From: Oxalobacteraceae bacterium | GTDB taxonomy: Bacteria; Pseudomonadota; Gammaproteobacteria; Burkholderiales; Burkholderiaceae_D | Assembly (NCBI GenBank): GCA_013284265.1 | Contig: JABTBR010000028.1 | Span: forward strand, 1-64,000 | DNA: 64,000 nt | Reading direction: 5' to 3' | Shown: one piece after another, positions 52,813 through 62,185 of the stretch | Layout of the letters: the number at the start of each line of letters is the position of its first letter | Position numbering within the stretch: the first letter of the stretch is position 1 | The notes under the pieces: model-generated | What the model saw: the letters and a program-made list of their open reading frames with translations, nothing else | Told to the model about the DNA's origin: nothing | Database searches by the model: none | Made by a program: the position numbers and the translations under genes

Positions 52813-52852
52813 TTGACACCACAATAGCCAAAACGTTAGTCTTAACGAAGAC
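52813..52852 (+). promoter_or_regulatory. Promoter and palindrome upstream of the TacA-like antitoxin
   Basis: TTGACA at 52813-52818 is a consensus -35; 17 bases later lies a weak -10 (TTAGTC). The perfect inverted repeat GTCTT-aacg-AAGAC (52839-52852) overlaps it, as expected for an operator of the ribbon-helix-helix antitoxin. Confidence 0.5.
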
Positions 52853-52965
52853 CGCAAGGCCTCAGCGAAGCCGCTAAATTGCGACGAAATGATCCAGGCA
52901 CAAGCGGACTAGCGAAAGAAGTATTACCTTTAATGGCGCTATATAGCCCCAGAAAGAAGGACAAC

Positions 52966-53283
52966 ATGGCAAGTAATGAACGTGGCCGGATTACAGCCAG
53001 GGTTTCTTCCGTAGTCGAGGAAACCTTGAAGGAAGCGGCGGAATTGAGCGGCGTGCTGCTGAACCAGTTTGTAGTGCAAGCCTCACTGGAAAAAGCGCAG
53101 CAGATTATCGACAGAGAACGCTTTCTAAAGCTTTCCCGCGCTGACGCGGACTTGATCCTGAACGCCCTTGCCGGGGAGCCGCAGCCCAACCCAGCAATGG
53201 TGGAACTGTTTGAACGCCATAAGGAGCTGACCAAGAATGATTTATTTAACGGAACAGCTCGACACAAAACAAAAACAACATAA
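52966..53283 (+). CDS. DUF1778 ribbon-helix-helix antitoxin (TacA-like)
   Basis: The 105-residue protein has an RHH N-terminus (RGRITARVSSVVEETLKEAA; LNQFVVQASLEKAQQII) and a C-terminal portion (RADADLILNALAGEPQPNPA) that wraps the toxin. It neutralises the adjacent GNAT toxin and represses the operon. AGAAAGAAGG precedes the ATG at 52966. The last 47 bases overlap the toxin gene. Confidence 0.9.
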   Translation: MASNERGRITARVSSVVEETLKEAAELSGVLLNQFVVQASLEKAQQIIDRERFLKLSRADADLILNALAGEPQPNPAMVELFERHKELTKNDLFNGTARHKTKTT

Positions 53284-53734
53284 GATCGCTGAATTCGATT
53301 GTGGCGTTCCAGCGTTAAATACTTGGCTCAAAACGCAGGCAGGCCAAGCGGCAAGGAAGGCTCGCTCAATCACCTACGTCATTGCCGATGACGACCAAAT
53401 GGTATTAGGCTACTTCGCGTTGGTCGTGCGCAGACCCTACCCCACCGAACTGCTTCCCGAAGAATTTTCAGCCGCATTTCCCGTCACTGTACCGACAACC
53501 CTACTGGCCCGGCTCGCGGTGGCTCTGCGAGTTCAAGGCAATGGCGTCGGTGCCACCCTACTGGTCGAGGCCATGCAGAGAATTCGGCAAATGGCTGCGG
53601 TCAATGGCGATGTCTTGCTGTTCGTCGATGCAAAGGACGGCCAAGCGAGTTTCTATCAGAAATATGGTTTCACACCGTTGGCATCTGAGCCGCAGACACT
53701 GTTCACCCGCATCGATCAGATTCCGGCTCAGTAA
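53237..53734 (+). CDS. GNAT toxin (TacT-like aminoacyl-tRNA acetyltransferase)
   Basis: This 165-residue GNAT protein has FDCGVPALNTWLKTQAGQAA, YFALVVRRP and LARLAVALRVQGNGVGATLL as acetyl-CoA motif, ending FYQKYGFTPLASEPQTLF. TacT toxins acetylate charged tRNAs to block translation. It overlaps its antitoxin by 47 bases. Confidence 0.9.
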   Translation: MIYLTEQLDTKQKQHKIAEFDCGVPALNTWLKTQAGQAARKARSITYVIADDDQMVLGYFALVVRRPYPTELLPEEFSAAFPVTVPTTLLARLAVALRVQGNGVGATLLVEAMQRIRQMAAVNGDVLLFVDAKDGQASFYQKYGFTPLASEPQTLFTRIDQIPAQ

Positions 53735-54171
53735 CGCCTGTCCAGGCGCGCGACGATATCGGCGTGCAGCGCTGGCAGCAGCGCGCGGCGCGCGGCCAGG
53801 GCGGCCGGGTCGGATACGCGCTGAGCAGTTGCCCAGGTCGGTTGCGGGAAATGGGCATCGTCCAGATAGCGCGGAATCACATGCCAGTGCACATGCGGCG
53901 TCATATTGCCGAAGCTGGCCAGGTTGACCTTTTCCGGCGCCATGACGGCGCGCTGGGCCTCCTCGACCTGCCACACCACCTCCATTACGCGCGAACGTTC
54001 CGCAGCGGACAGATCGCTCATTTCCTTGACGTGGGCATGCCAGACCACCCGGCAAAAACCGGGATAGTCGGGCTCGTCGACCGCGATCACGGCCAGTTGG
54101 GCGTCGCGCCAGATCGGCGCGGCCTTGCCAGCCTCGAACGAGGCCAGCAGGCTGCACAGATCGCAGGCCAT
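53728..54171 (-). CDS. HIT family protein
   Basis: The 147-residue protein has the HIT motif as PHVHWHVIPR (histidine triad), with VIAVDEPDYPGFCRVVW and LASFGNMTPH upstream. HIT proteins are nucleotide hydrolases or transferases. Its start shares one base with the stop of the FAD oxidoreductase (TAATG at 54169-54173), and its 3' end overlaps the toxin gene end by seven bases in convergent orientation. Confidence 0.9.
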   Translation of the reverse strand: MACDLCSLLASFEAGKAAPIWRDAQLAVIAVDEPDYPGFCRVVWHAHVKEMSDLSAAERSRVMEVVWQVEEAQRAVMAPEKVNLASFGNMTPHVHWHVIPRYLDDAHFPQPTWATAQRVSDPAALAARRALLPALHADIVARLDRRY

Positions 54172-57100
54172 TACACCAGCACTCGCTCGATGCCGCCGTT
54201 GTTGGCCTTGGCCACGTATTCCGGCAGCCAGTTCTCGCCGAGCAGATGCTTGGCGATCTCGATGACGATGTAGTCGGCGGTGGTGCCGGCATCTTCGCCA
54301 TAGCGCGAGACGCCGCCCAGGCAGGCTGGGCAGCTGGTCAGGATCTTGACGTCGCCCTTGAAACCGTCGGCGCGCAGCTTGTCGGCACCCTTGATCATTT
54401 CCTCTTCCTTGCGGAAGCGGATCTGGGTCGAGATGTCCGGACGCGACACGGCCAGGGTGCCGGCGTCGCCGCAGCAGCGGTCGTTCTTTTCGATCTTGAC
54501 GTTGTCGATGGTCGAAATCAGCGCGTTGACGGTTTTCACCGGTTCCTGCAGCTTCATCGGGCTGTGGCAAGGGTCGTGGTACATATAGCGGGTACCCTCG
54601 ACGCCTTCAAGCTTGACGCCTTTTTCCAGCAGGTATTCATGGATATCCATGATGCGGCAGCCCGGGAAGATCTTGTCGAACTCATAGGTGGCCAGCTGGT
54701 CGTAGCAAGTGCCGCAGGACACCAGCACGGTCTTGATGTCCAGATAGTTCAGGGTATTGGCCATGCGGTGGAACAGCACGCGGTTATCCGTCATCATCTT
54801 CTCGGCCTTGTCGAACTCGCCGTTACCCCGTTGCGGATAGCCGCAGCACAGGTAGCCCGGCGGCAGCACGGTCTGTACGCCGACTTCCCACAGCATCGCC
54901 TGGGTGGCCAGGCCGACCTGCGAGAACAGGCGCTCCGAGCCGCAGCCCGGGAAGTAGAACACGGCTTCGGTATCGGCCGTGGTCGCCTTCGGATTGCGGA
55001 TGATAGGCACGACCTTGTCGTCTTCGATGTCGAGCAGCGCGCGCGCGGTCTTCTTCGGCAGATTGCCCGGCATCTTTTTATTGATGAAGTGGATCACCTG
55101 CTCGCGCACCGGCGGCTTGCCGGTGGTCGGTTTCGGCGCCTTGGTCTGCTTGCGGGCAAACTTCTTCAGGATGTCGTGGCCCAGGCCCTGGGCTTTCATG
55201 CCCCACTCCAGCATCACCTTGCGGTAGACGTTGATGGTGGTCGGATCGCTGGCGTTCAGGAAGAACATGGTGGCCGCGGCCATCGGCTTGAAGCTCTTCT
55301 TGTCCATCTTGCGCAGCAGATTGCGCATATTCATCGACACGTCGCCGAAGTCGATATTCACCGGGCACGGGGTCGCGCACTTGTGGCAGACGGTGCAGTG
55401 GTCGGCCACATCCTCGAACTCTTCCCAGTGCTTGATCGAGATGCCGCGGCGGGTCTGCTCTTCGTACAGGAAGGCTTCGATCAGCGACGAGGTCGCCAGG
55501 ATCTTGTCGCGCGGCGAATACAGCAGGTTGGCGCGCGGCACGTGGGTGGCGCACACGGGTTTGCACTTGCCGCAACGCAGGCAATCCTTGACGCTGTTGG
55601 CGATGGCGCCGATATCGCTTTGCTGCATGATCAGCGATTCGTGGCCCATCAGGCCGAACGATGGCGTGTAGGCATTGCGCAGGTCGGCGTCCATGCCGGC
55701 CAGATTGAGCAGCTTGCCCTTGTTGAAGCGGCCTTCCGGATCGATGCGCAGCTTGTAGTCGCGGAATTCGCTGATTTCATCTTCGGTCAGGAATTCCAGC
55801 TTGGTGATGCCGATGCCGTGCTCGCCCGAGATCACGCCGTTGAGCGAACGGGCCAGTTTCATGATGCGCGCGACGGCCTGATGGGCGTCCTGCAGCATCT
55901 CGTAGTGGTCGGAATTGACCGGCAAGTTGGTATGCACATTGCCGTCGCCGGCGTGCATGTGCAGCGCCACGAAGACGCGGCCGCGCAGAATGGTCTTGTG
56001 GATCGCGTTCGCTTCGTCCAGGATCAGCTTGAAAGCGGCGCCATTGAAGATCTGGCGCAACTGGGCGCGGATTTCCTGTTTCCAGGTGATGCGCACGGTG
56101 CGGTCCTGCACCACGTCGAACAGGGTGGCGTTGGGCTGGGTCAGCAGGCGCTGCTCGAACACCGGCAGCAGGCGTTCCAGGCCCAGCTCGGCCAGACGGC
56201 CTTGCACAGCGGTCAAAGGCTGGTCCAGTTCGGCCAGGATGAAGGTCCAGCGCTGCTGCACCTGATCGAGCAGGGCCAGCGCCTGCTGGTCGCGGTCGCC
56301 CAGCATTTCGGCGTCGCCCACGCTGTCGTCGGCGTCGTCGCTCTTGCCCACCGGCAGATTGCCGGCGATGAAGAAGTCCTGCAGCGCGCCCGCCAGTTGC
56401 AGCTTGTTCTTGATCGACAGTTCAATATTGATGCGCTCGATGCCGTCGGTGTACTCGCCCATGCGGTTGAGTGGAATGACCACGTCTTCATTGATCTTGA
56501 AGGCGTTGGTGTGCTTGGCGATGGCGGCGGTGCGGGCGCGGTCCAGCCAGAATTTCTTGCGCGCTTCCGGGCTGACGGCGACAAAACCTTCACCGACGCG
56601 GGTGTTGGCGATGCGCACCACTTCCGAGGCGGCCATGGCCACCGCGTTTTCGTCGTCGCCGACGATGTCGCCGAACAGCGCCATCTTCGGCAGCACGCCG
56701 CGCTTCGATTTGGTGGCATAGCCGACCGCGCGCAGATAGCGCTCGTCCAGATGCTCCAGACCGGCCAGGCGCAGGGTGCTGAACTGCTCGCCCTTGGCCG
56801 GCAGGCCGTCCAGGTAATCCTTGATCTCGACGATCGATGGAATCGCGTCGCGTGCCTGGCCGAAGAATTCCAGGCAGACGGTACGGGCGAACTTCGGCAT
56901 CTTGTGCAGAATCCAGCGCCCCGAGGTGATCAGGCCGTCGCAACCCTCTTTCTGGATGCCCGGCAGACCCGACAGGAACTTGTCGGTGACGTCCTTGCCC
57001 AGGCCTTCCTTGCGGAACTTGCGGCCTTCGATGACCAGGGTTTCGGTCTTGAACGGTTCGCCCTTGGCTTCGCCGCGCGCGTTCGGGTGGGTCCATTCCA

Positions 57101-58202
57101 GCTTGAACTTGGCCACGGGCGCGTCGTGAATCTTCGACAAATTGTGTTCCAGACGGGTCACTTCGAGCCAGTCGCCGTTCGGGTCGACCATGCGCCAGGA
57201 GGCCAGATTGTCCAGTGCGGTGCCCCACAGCACGGCCTTCTTGCCGCCCGCGTTCATCGCGATATTGCCGCCGATGCAGGAGGCGTGCGCCGAGGTCGGG
57301 TCGACCGCGAACACGAAACCGGCTTTTTCGGCCGCTTCCGAGACTTTATTGGTGATCACGCCGGCGCCGGTGTGGATGGTGGCGTATTCGTGGTCCAGGC
57401 CGGGCAGCACCTTCATCTCCACCGGGCCCATGGTGATCAGCTTTTCGGTGTTGATGACGGCCGACAGCGGCGTCAATGGAATCGCGCCGCCGGTGTAGCC
57501 GGTGCCGCCGCCGCGCGGGATGATGGTCAGCCCCAGTTCGATACAACCCTTGACCAGGCCGGCCATTTCATCTTCGGTGTCCGGGGTCAGCACCACGAAC
57601 GGGTACTCGACGCGCCAGTCGGTGGCATCGGTCACGTGCGAGACGCGGGTCATGCCGTCGAAGCGGACATTGTACTTTTCGGTATAGCGGCTCAGCACCT
57701 TGGTGGTGCGCTTGCGCAAGTCCCAGGTCTGGCGGAATTCTTCGCCGAAGTCGGCCACGGCCTTGCTGGCCGCGCGCAGCAGCTGTTCCACATTGGCGCT
57801 GCGCTGGCGCGCCAGCTCGGCGGCCTCGCGGTCGGCGCCGGCCTCGCCCACCGAGTCGACGGTCAGGCGGCGCTTGTCCACCTCGGCCAGACGGTGATGC
57901 AGGGCATCGATCAATTCCTGGCGGCGTTTCGGGTTATCCAGCAGGTCGTCCTGCAGGTAGGGATTGCGCCGCACCACCCAGATATCGCCCAGCACCTCGT
58001 ACAGCATGCGCGCCGAACGGCCGGTCTGACGGGCACCGCGCAGGGTATCCAGCAAACGCCAGGAGTCTTCGCCTAACAGCCGTATGACGATCTCGCGATC
58101 GGAAAACGAGGTGTAGTTATAGGGAATTTCACGCAGGCGAGTCGGGGCCGGACCATGGGGGGTCTCGGCCAGCAAAGCTTGGATTTGTGCGGGGGCGTTC
58201 AT
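54171..58202 (-). CDS. Large FAD/Fe-S oxidoreductase (DUF3683, D-2-hydroxyacid dehydrogenase-like)
   Basis: This 1343-residue protein fuses a flavin and an iron-sulfur half. An N-terminal DUF3683 region is followed by a GlcD-like FAD domain (IIPRGGGTGYTGGAIPL; SCIGGNIAMNAGG) and a substrate domain (HMHAGDGNVHTNLPV). Then come two 4Fe-4S motifs (CLRCGKCKPVC; CTVCHKCATPCP) and two CCG-type domains (FPGCGSERLF; CCGYPQRG; DPCHSPM; RCCGDAGT). Such fusions oxidise D-lactate or related 2-hydroxyacids and deliver electrons to the respiratory chain. HIT follows on the same strand. Confidence 0.93.
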   Translation of the reverse strand: MNAPAQIQALLAETPHGPAPTRLREIPYNYTSFSDREIVIRLLGEDSWRLLDTLRGARQTGRSARMLYEVLGDIWVVRRNPYLQDDLLDNPKRRQELIDALHHRLAEVDKRRLTVDSVGEAGADREAAELARQRSANVEQLLRAASKAVADFGEEFRQTWDLRKRTTKVLSRYTEKYNVRFDGMTRVSHVTDATDWRVEYPFVVLTPDTEDEMAGLVKGCIELGLTIIPRGGGTGYTGGAIPLTPLSAVINTEKLITMGPVEMKVLPGLDHEYATIHTGAGVITNKVSEAAEKAGFVFAVDPTSAHASCIGGNIAMNAGGKKAVLWGTALDNLASWRMVDPNGDWLEVTRLEHNLSKIHDAPVAKFKLEWTHPNARGEAKGEPFKTETLVIEGRKFRKEGLGKDVTDKFLSGLPGIQKEGCDGLITSGRWILHKMPKFARTVCLEFFGQARDAIPSIVEIKDYLDGLPAKGEQFSTLRLAGLEHLDERYLRAVGYATKSKRGVLPKMALFGDIVGDDENAVAMAASEVVRIANTRVGEGFVAVSPEARKKFWLDRARTAAIAKHTNAFKINEDVVIPLNRMGEYTDGIERINIELSIKNKLQLAGALQDFFIAGNLPVGKSDDADDSVGDAEMLGDRDQQALALLDQVQQRWTFILAELDQPLTAVQGRLAELGLERLLPVFEQRLLTQPNATLFDVVQDRTVRITWKQEIRAQLRQIFNGAAFKLILDEANAIHKTILRGRVFVALHMHAGDGNVHTNLPVNSDHYEMLQDAHQAVARIMKLARSLNGVISGEHGIGITKLEFLTEDEISEFRDYKLRIDPEGRFNKGKLLNLAGMDADLRNAYTPSFGLMGHESLIMQQSDIGAIANSVKDCLRCGKCKPVCATHVPRANLLYSPRDKILATSSLIEAFLYEEQTRRGISIKHWEEFEDVADHCTVCHKCATPCPVNIDFGDVSMNMRNLLRKMDKKSFKPMAAATMFFLNASDPTTINVYRKVMLEWGMKAQGLGHDILKKFARKQTKAPKPTTGKPPVREQVIHFINKKMPGNLPKKTARALLDIEDDKVVPIIRNPKATTADTEAVFYFPGCGSERLFSQVGLATQAMLWEVGVQTVLPPGYLCCGYPQRGNGEFDKAEKMMTDNRVLFHRMANTLNYLDIKTVLVSCGTCYDQLATYEFDKIFPGCRIMDIHEYLLEKGVKLEGVEGTRYMYHDPCHSPMKLQEPVKTVNALISTIDNVKIEKNDRCCGDAGTLAVSRPDISTQIRFRKEEEMIKGADKLRADGFKGDVKILTSCPACLGGVSRYGEDAGTTADYIVIEIAKHLLGENWLPEYVAKANNGGIERVLV

Positions 58203-58425
58203 TGTGCGTTTGGGCGTGTGGACGAAATACTAAAGGGCCATTCTAGCGTATTGCGCCGCACCACGCCGGAGAGCCCTGCGCCGCCAAAGGACAATCGGCA
58301 ATCCATTCCGCCAAAATAAATTCAGAAATAATGCATTTCACTGGCAGAAAATGGCAAAACTGGTATGTATCAATGAATATGATTTATATATCCAGCCATA
58401 TAACGGAATTGCATACTAGCGTCCC

Positions 58426-58917
58426 TCAGCCCAGCAAGTGCCCGATTCGCTGCCAAACGCCGTCCGGCACGTACAACAACAGGGTGGTCATGGTGAGGTA
58501 GCGCAACAGCTTTCCCACCGCCATATAGGCCACGCTGGACCAGAATGGCAACTTGAGCCAGCCCGCCAATGTACACAACGGGTCGCCCACGCCGGGCAGC
58601 CAGGCCAGCAGCATGGTTTTGGCGCCATAGCGGGCCAGCCAGCCGAACCAGCGGCTTTCGCGCTCCTTGGCAAAGGCTGTCTTGGCGCGGTAGCCCAGCC
58701 AGTAGTCGACCGCGCCGCCCAGGGTGTTGCCCAGGGTGGCGACGCCGATCACGGGCCAGAACAGGACGGGATTGGCCTTGATGACGGCAAACACCGCCGG
58801 TTCCGAGCCCAGCGGGAGCAAGGTGGCGGATACAAAACTGATCAGAAAGACCGACGTCAGCCCGACTTCCGGTGCCGCCAGCAGGTGCAGCAGCCAGGCA
58901 ATTGCAGATTCGATCAT
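58426..58917 (-). CDS. YqaA/SNARE-associated-family membrane protein
   Basis: The 163-residue membrane protein has FVSATLLPLGSEPAVFAVIK and ATLGNTLGGAVDYWLGYRA, then LLAWLPGVGDPLCTLAGWL, the pattern of the YqaA branch of the DedA/VTT superfamily. About four hydrophobic segments are seen. These are thought to be lipid-scramblase-like. ATG at 58917 (MIESAIAW). Confidence 0.85.
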   Translation of the reverse strand: MIESAIAWLLHLLAAPEVGLTSVFLISFVSATLLPLGSEPAVFAVIKANPVLFWPVIGVATLGNTLGGAVDYWLGYRAKTAFAKERESRWFGWLARYGAKTMLLAWLPGVGDPLCTLAGWLKLPFWSSVAYMAVGKLLRYLTMTTLLLYVPDGVWQRIGHLLG

Positions 58918-58946
58918 CGGGTTCTTTGATGGTGGCGGAAGCTGTC

Positions 58947-58955
58947 CATTATAAT
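58947..58955. promoter_or_regulatory. Two-way TATAAT between yqaA-like and ilvA
   Basis: ATTATAATT reads TATAAT on both strands (plus 58950-58955; minus across 58947-58954). On the minus strand TTCAAT lies ~18 bases upstream as a possible -35. It may serve divergent transcription of the membrane protein and ilvA. Confidence 0.4.
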
Positions 58956-59117
58956 TAAGACACACCGCACCATTGAACAGTTCGGCTTCGCGCCCACCGG
59001 CGCCCTGCCTGCACCCCTGCCGTCCCCGGTTACCAACCGGCTAGAAGAGCATGTCTTCGCATCAAACGTACCAGTGCCCACCCCGGCCCTGGCCCAGAAT
59101 CACACTGTTTGCAGACC

Positions 59118-60653
59118 ATGACCATCGACTACCTGAAGAAAACCCTGACCGCACGCGTCTACGACGTGGCCACTGAAACCCCGCTGGAACTCGCGCCGAC
59201 CCTGTCGCAGCGTTACGAGAACCGAATTTATTTCAAGCGCGAGGACATGCAGAGCGTGTTCAGCTTCAAGATTCGTGGCGCCTATAACAAGATGGCGCAC
59301 CTCAGCGATGCCCAGCGCAAGCGCGGCGTCATTTGCGCCTCGGCCGGCAACCATGCCCAGGGCGTGGCGCTGTCGGCCGCGCGCATGGGCTGCCGCGCGG
59401 TCATCGTGATGCCGACCACCACCCCGCTGGTCAAGGTCGATGCGGTCAAGTCGCGCGGTGGCGCCGATGTGGAAGTGGTGCTGTTCGGCGAGTCCTACAC
59501 GGACGCCTACAACCACGCGCTGACGCTGGAAAAAGAACAGAAACTGACCTTTGTGCACCCCTTCGACGATCCGGACGTGATCGCCGGCCAGGGCACCATC
59601 GGCATGGAAATCCTGCGCCAGCACGCTGGCCCCATCCACGCGATCTTCGTGCCCATCGGCGGCGGCGGCCTGATCTCGGGCATTGCCGCCTACGTCAAGC
59701 AGATCCGTCCGGACATCAAGATCATCGGCGTGCAAAGCATCGATTCCGACGCCATGGTGCGCAGCGTCAAGGCCGGCGAGCGCGTGACCCTGGCCGACGT
59801 GGGCCTGTTCTGCGACGGCACCGCCGTCCGTCTGGCCGGCGAGGAAACCTTCCGCCTGGTGCAGCAATATGTGGATGAATTCATCGTCGTCGATACCGAC
59901 GCCGTCTGCGCCGCCATCAAGGATGTGTTTACCGATACCCGCTCGATCCTGGAACCGTCCGGCGCGCTGTCCATCGCCGGCGCCAAGGCCTATGTGGAAC
60001 GGGCCGCGCTGACCAAGGACCCGATCAAGAACGAAACCCTGATCACCATCGCCAGTGGCGCGAATATGAACTTCGACCGCCTGCGCTTCGTGGCCGAACG
60101 GGCCGAACTGGGCGAGTCGCGCGAAGCCGTGTTCGCCGTCACGCTGCCGGAACAGCGCGGCAGCTTCAAGCGCTTCTGCTCGCTGGTCGGCCCGCGCAAT
60201 GTGACCGAATTCAACTACCGCATCAGCGACCAGGACCAGGCCCATGTGTTCGTCGGCATCCAGATCGCCGACCGCGGCGAGTCCGGCACCTTGGCGCGCC
60301 GCTTCGACGAGCATGGTTTCAGCACGCTGGACCTGACCCATGACGAACTGGCCAAGGCCCACATCCGCCATCTGGTCGGCGGCAAGAGCTCGCTGGCCCA
60401 GGATGAGTTGCTGTACCGCTTCGAGTTCCCCGAGCGTCCGGGCGCGCTGATGCGCTTCCTCGACAGCATGGCGCCGAACTGGAATATCTCGCTGTGCCAC
60501 TACCGCAGCCAGGGCGGCGATGTCGGCCGCATCCTGATCGGCCTGCAGGTGCCGCCGGATGAAATGGGGGCGTTTACCCAGTTCCTGACCACGCTGGGTT
60601 ACCGGTATTGGGATGAGACGGCCAATCCGGTGTACAAGCTGTTCCTGGGTTGA
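59118..60653 (+). CDS. ilvA: Threonine ammonia-lyase, biosynthetic
   Basis: IlvA deaminates threonine to 2-oxobutanoate in isoleucine synthesis. The 511-residue protein has the PLP lysine in FSFKIRGAYNKM, SAGNHAQGVALSA, PIGGGGLISGIA and two C-terminal ACT-like regulatory domains (AVFAVTLPEQRGSFKRFC; YRFEFPERPGALMRF), the long feedback-regulated form. ATG at 59118 is used rather than a TTG three codons earlier. Confidence 0.96.
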   Translation: MTIDYLKKTLTARVYDVATETPLELAPTLSQRYENRIYFKREDMQSVFSFKIRGAYNKMAHLSDAQRKRGVICASAGNHAQGVALSAARMGCRAVIVMPTTTPLVKVDAVKSRGGADVEVVLFGESYTDAYNHALTLEKEQKLTFVHPFDDPDVIAGQGTIGMEILRQHAGPIHAIFVPIGGGGLISGIAAYVKQIRPDIKIIGVQSIDSDAMVRSVKAGERVTLADVGLFCDGTAVRLAGEETFRLVQQYVDEFIVVDTDAVCAAIKDVFTDTRSILEPSGALSIAGAKAYVERAALTKDPIKNETLITIASGANMNFDRLRFVAERAELGESREAVFAVTLPEQRGSFKRFCSLVGPRNVTEFNYRISDQDQAHVFVGIQIADRGESGTLARRFDEHGFSTLDLTHDELAKAHIRHLVGGKSSLAQDELLYRFEFPERPGALMRFLDSMAPNWNISLCHYRSQGGDVGRILIGLQVPPDEMGAFTQFLTTLGYRYWDETANPVYKLFLG

Positions 60654-60676
60654 TTCCGGCTGCTTCTCCGGTTGCT

Positions 60677-60800
60677 TTAAAACCCAAGGCGTAACCCTGG
60701 GGTCTGACCCGGCGGGTCAGACCCCGGCTCTTTGCCTTGGGTTTTAAATACCTCGGCGGCCCGCTTGGGTCGGACCCCGGCTCTTTGCGGTGGGTTTTAA
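60677..60800. repeat. Palindromic intergenic repeat, copy 8 (full plus partial)
   Basis: A full element at 60677-60747 (AAACCCAAGGC, inner arms GGGGTCTGACCC and GGGTCAGACCCC, GCCTTGGGTTT) is followed by a half copy at 60766-60800 (GGTCGGACCCCGGCTCTTTG then CGGTGGGTTTT). Located between ilvA and queF. Confidence 0.8.
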
Positions 60801-60928
60801 ACGGGTCGGCGGCACGCTTAGCTCGTACCCGCATTCACATTTCTGTGTAGACGGTATACGCCGCGCCAGCGGCACGGCGCGCCCCTTTGCGCTACCATGG
60901 CTGATTCGTCCGTTTTCACCCACACATC

Positions 60929-61762
60929 ATGACCAATACCGTCGATCTCTCGCCTTTGGGCAAAACCTCCGCCTACCGCACCGATTACGCTCCCGAACTG
61001 CTGTTCCCGATCGCCCGCCAGGGCAAGCGCGATGAACTGGGCCTGAGCGGTACCCTGCCCTTCTTCGGCGTGGATATCTGGAACGCCTACGAAATCTCCT
61101 GGCTCAACAGCCGTGGCAAGCCGCAGGTGGCGATCGCGCGCATCACGGTGCCGGCCGATTCGCCCAACATCATCGAATCGAAGTCCTTCAAGCTCTACCT
61201 GAACTCCTTCAACCAGACCCGCCTGGACAGCCCGGTGGCCCTGAAAACCCTGCTGGCCCAGGATCTGTCCAAGGGCTTCGGCGCCAACGTCCATATCTCG
61301 CTGACCTTGCCGGAAGAGTTCGGCATGGTGGAGATGGGCGAACTCGACGGCCTGCTGCTGGACCGCCTGGACGTGGAAATCGACAGCTACAGTCCGGCGC
61401 CGCAGTTGCTGCGCGCCAGCCACGACGAAGGCCCGGTGGAGGAAACCCTGCTGTCGCACCTGCTCAAGTCGAACTGCCTGGTCACCGGCCAGCCGGACTG
61501 GGCCAGCGTGCAAATTCATTACTGCGGCCCGCAAATCGACCAGGAAAGCCTGCTCAAGTATCTGATCGGCTTCCGCGAGCACAATGAATTCCACGAGCAA
61601 TGCGTCGAGCGCATCTTTACCGACATCCTGCGCGAATGTGCTCCCCAGCAATTGGCCGTGTACGCGCGCTATACCCGCCGCGGCGGCCTGGATATCAATC
61701 CCTGGCGCAGCAACTTCAGCTCGTCGACGCGCCCGCCAAATCTGCGCGGCGCGCGCCAATAG
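60929..61762 (+). CDS. queF: NADPH-dependent 7-cyano-7-deazaguanine reductase
   Basis: QueF reduces preQ0 to preQ1 in queuosine synthesis. The 277-residue form is the bimodular type. It has IESKSFKLYLNSFNQTRLDS (the QueF substrate motif), the catalytic cysteine segment HLLKSNCLVTGQPDWASVQI, and ends DINPWRSNFS. The start follows a repeat-containing region. Confidence 0.95.
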   Translation: MTNTVDLSPLGKTSAYRTDYAPELLFPIARQGKRDELGLSGTLPFFGVDIWNAYEISWLNSRGKPQVAIARITVPADSPNIIESKSFKLYLNSFNQTRLDSPVALKTLLAQDLSKGFGANVHISLTLPEEFGMVEMGELDGLLLDRLDVEIDSYSPAPQLLRASHDEGPVEETLLSHLLKSNCLVTGQPDWASVQIHYCGPQIDQESLLKYLIGFREHNEFHEQCVERIFTDILRECAPQQLAVYARYTRRGGLDINPWRSNFSSSTRPPNLRGARQ

Positions 61763-62185
61763 CGAGCGCGACGGCCGCCGCGACGACGGCCGCGACGGCC
61801 ACAATCCCGCCGTACTGTTGCGTTTTGCGCCGCCTCAATCGGGCGGCAGCGCACTGGCCGCTGGCAGGAGTAAGATGGTTTTACAGTGGGACAACAGCTA
61901 GGAGGTTGACGATGACAACTAGAGCCTTTCGTCAAAAAACACGAAAAAATCGGTGAAACCACCATCAATCTGGCAAAAAAGCGGGATTTATCCTGTTTTC
62001 AGAGCATAAATAGCGAAACAGCAGCATAATATTCTTTTTGCAACGAATTGACCTGCCCCGCGCGCCCTGTGGCGGAACGCACCGGAAAGGCCTGCTTCAG
62101 CGATTTCATGTTACAGGGTACGGAAACAAGCCTATAATTCTGCTCGCAAGCCACCTTTGTGCGTCGCACCATTTTATGTCGCGTT
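61763..62185. other. Intergenic region upstream of ptsN
   Basis: No established gene is present. At 61770-61805 there is a run of imperfect GACGGCC repeats. A very short frame at 61912-61956 (14 codons, MTTRAFRQKTRKNR) has a strong AGGAGG seven bases before its ATG. The remaining ~200 bases are AT-rich and hold a likely ptsN promoter. The usual hpf gene of this locus is not here. Confidence 0.5.
62133..62138 (+). promoter_or_regulatory. Candidate -10 of the ptsN-hprK-rapZ promoter
   Basis: A perfect TATAAT lies ~48 bases before the ptsN ATG, with a poor -35 (TTACAG at 62111-62116, 16-base spacer). Confidence 0.4.

Noticed and set aside
54246..58076. Very long open frames on the strand opposite real genes (also 34629-37289, 22068-23558, 10332-12419)
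   Set aside because: They mirror well-conserved enzymes on the other strand, have no recognisable domains, and arise from high GC at third positions.
61669..61968. Arginine-rich open frame opposite the queF end
   Set aside because: Low-complexity product caused by GACGGCC repeats; no start signal.
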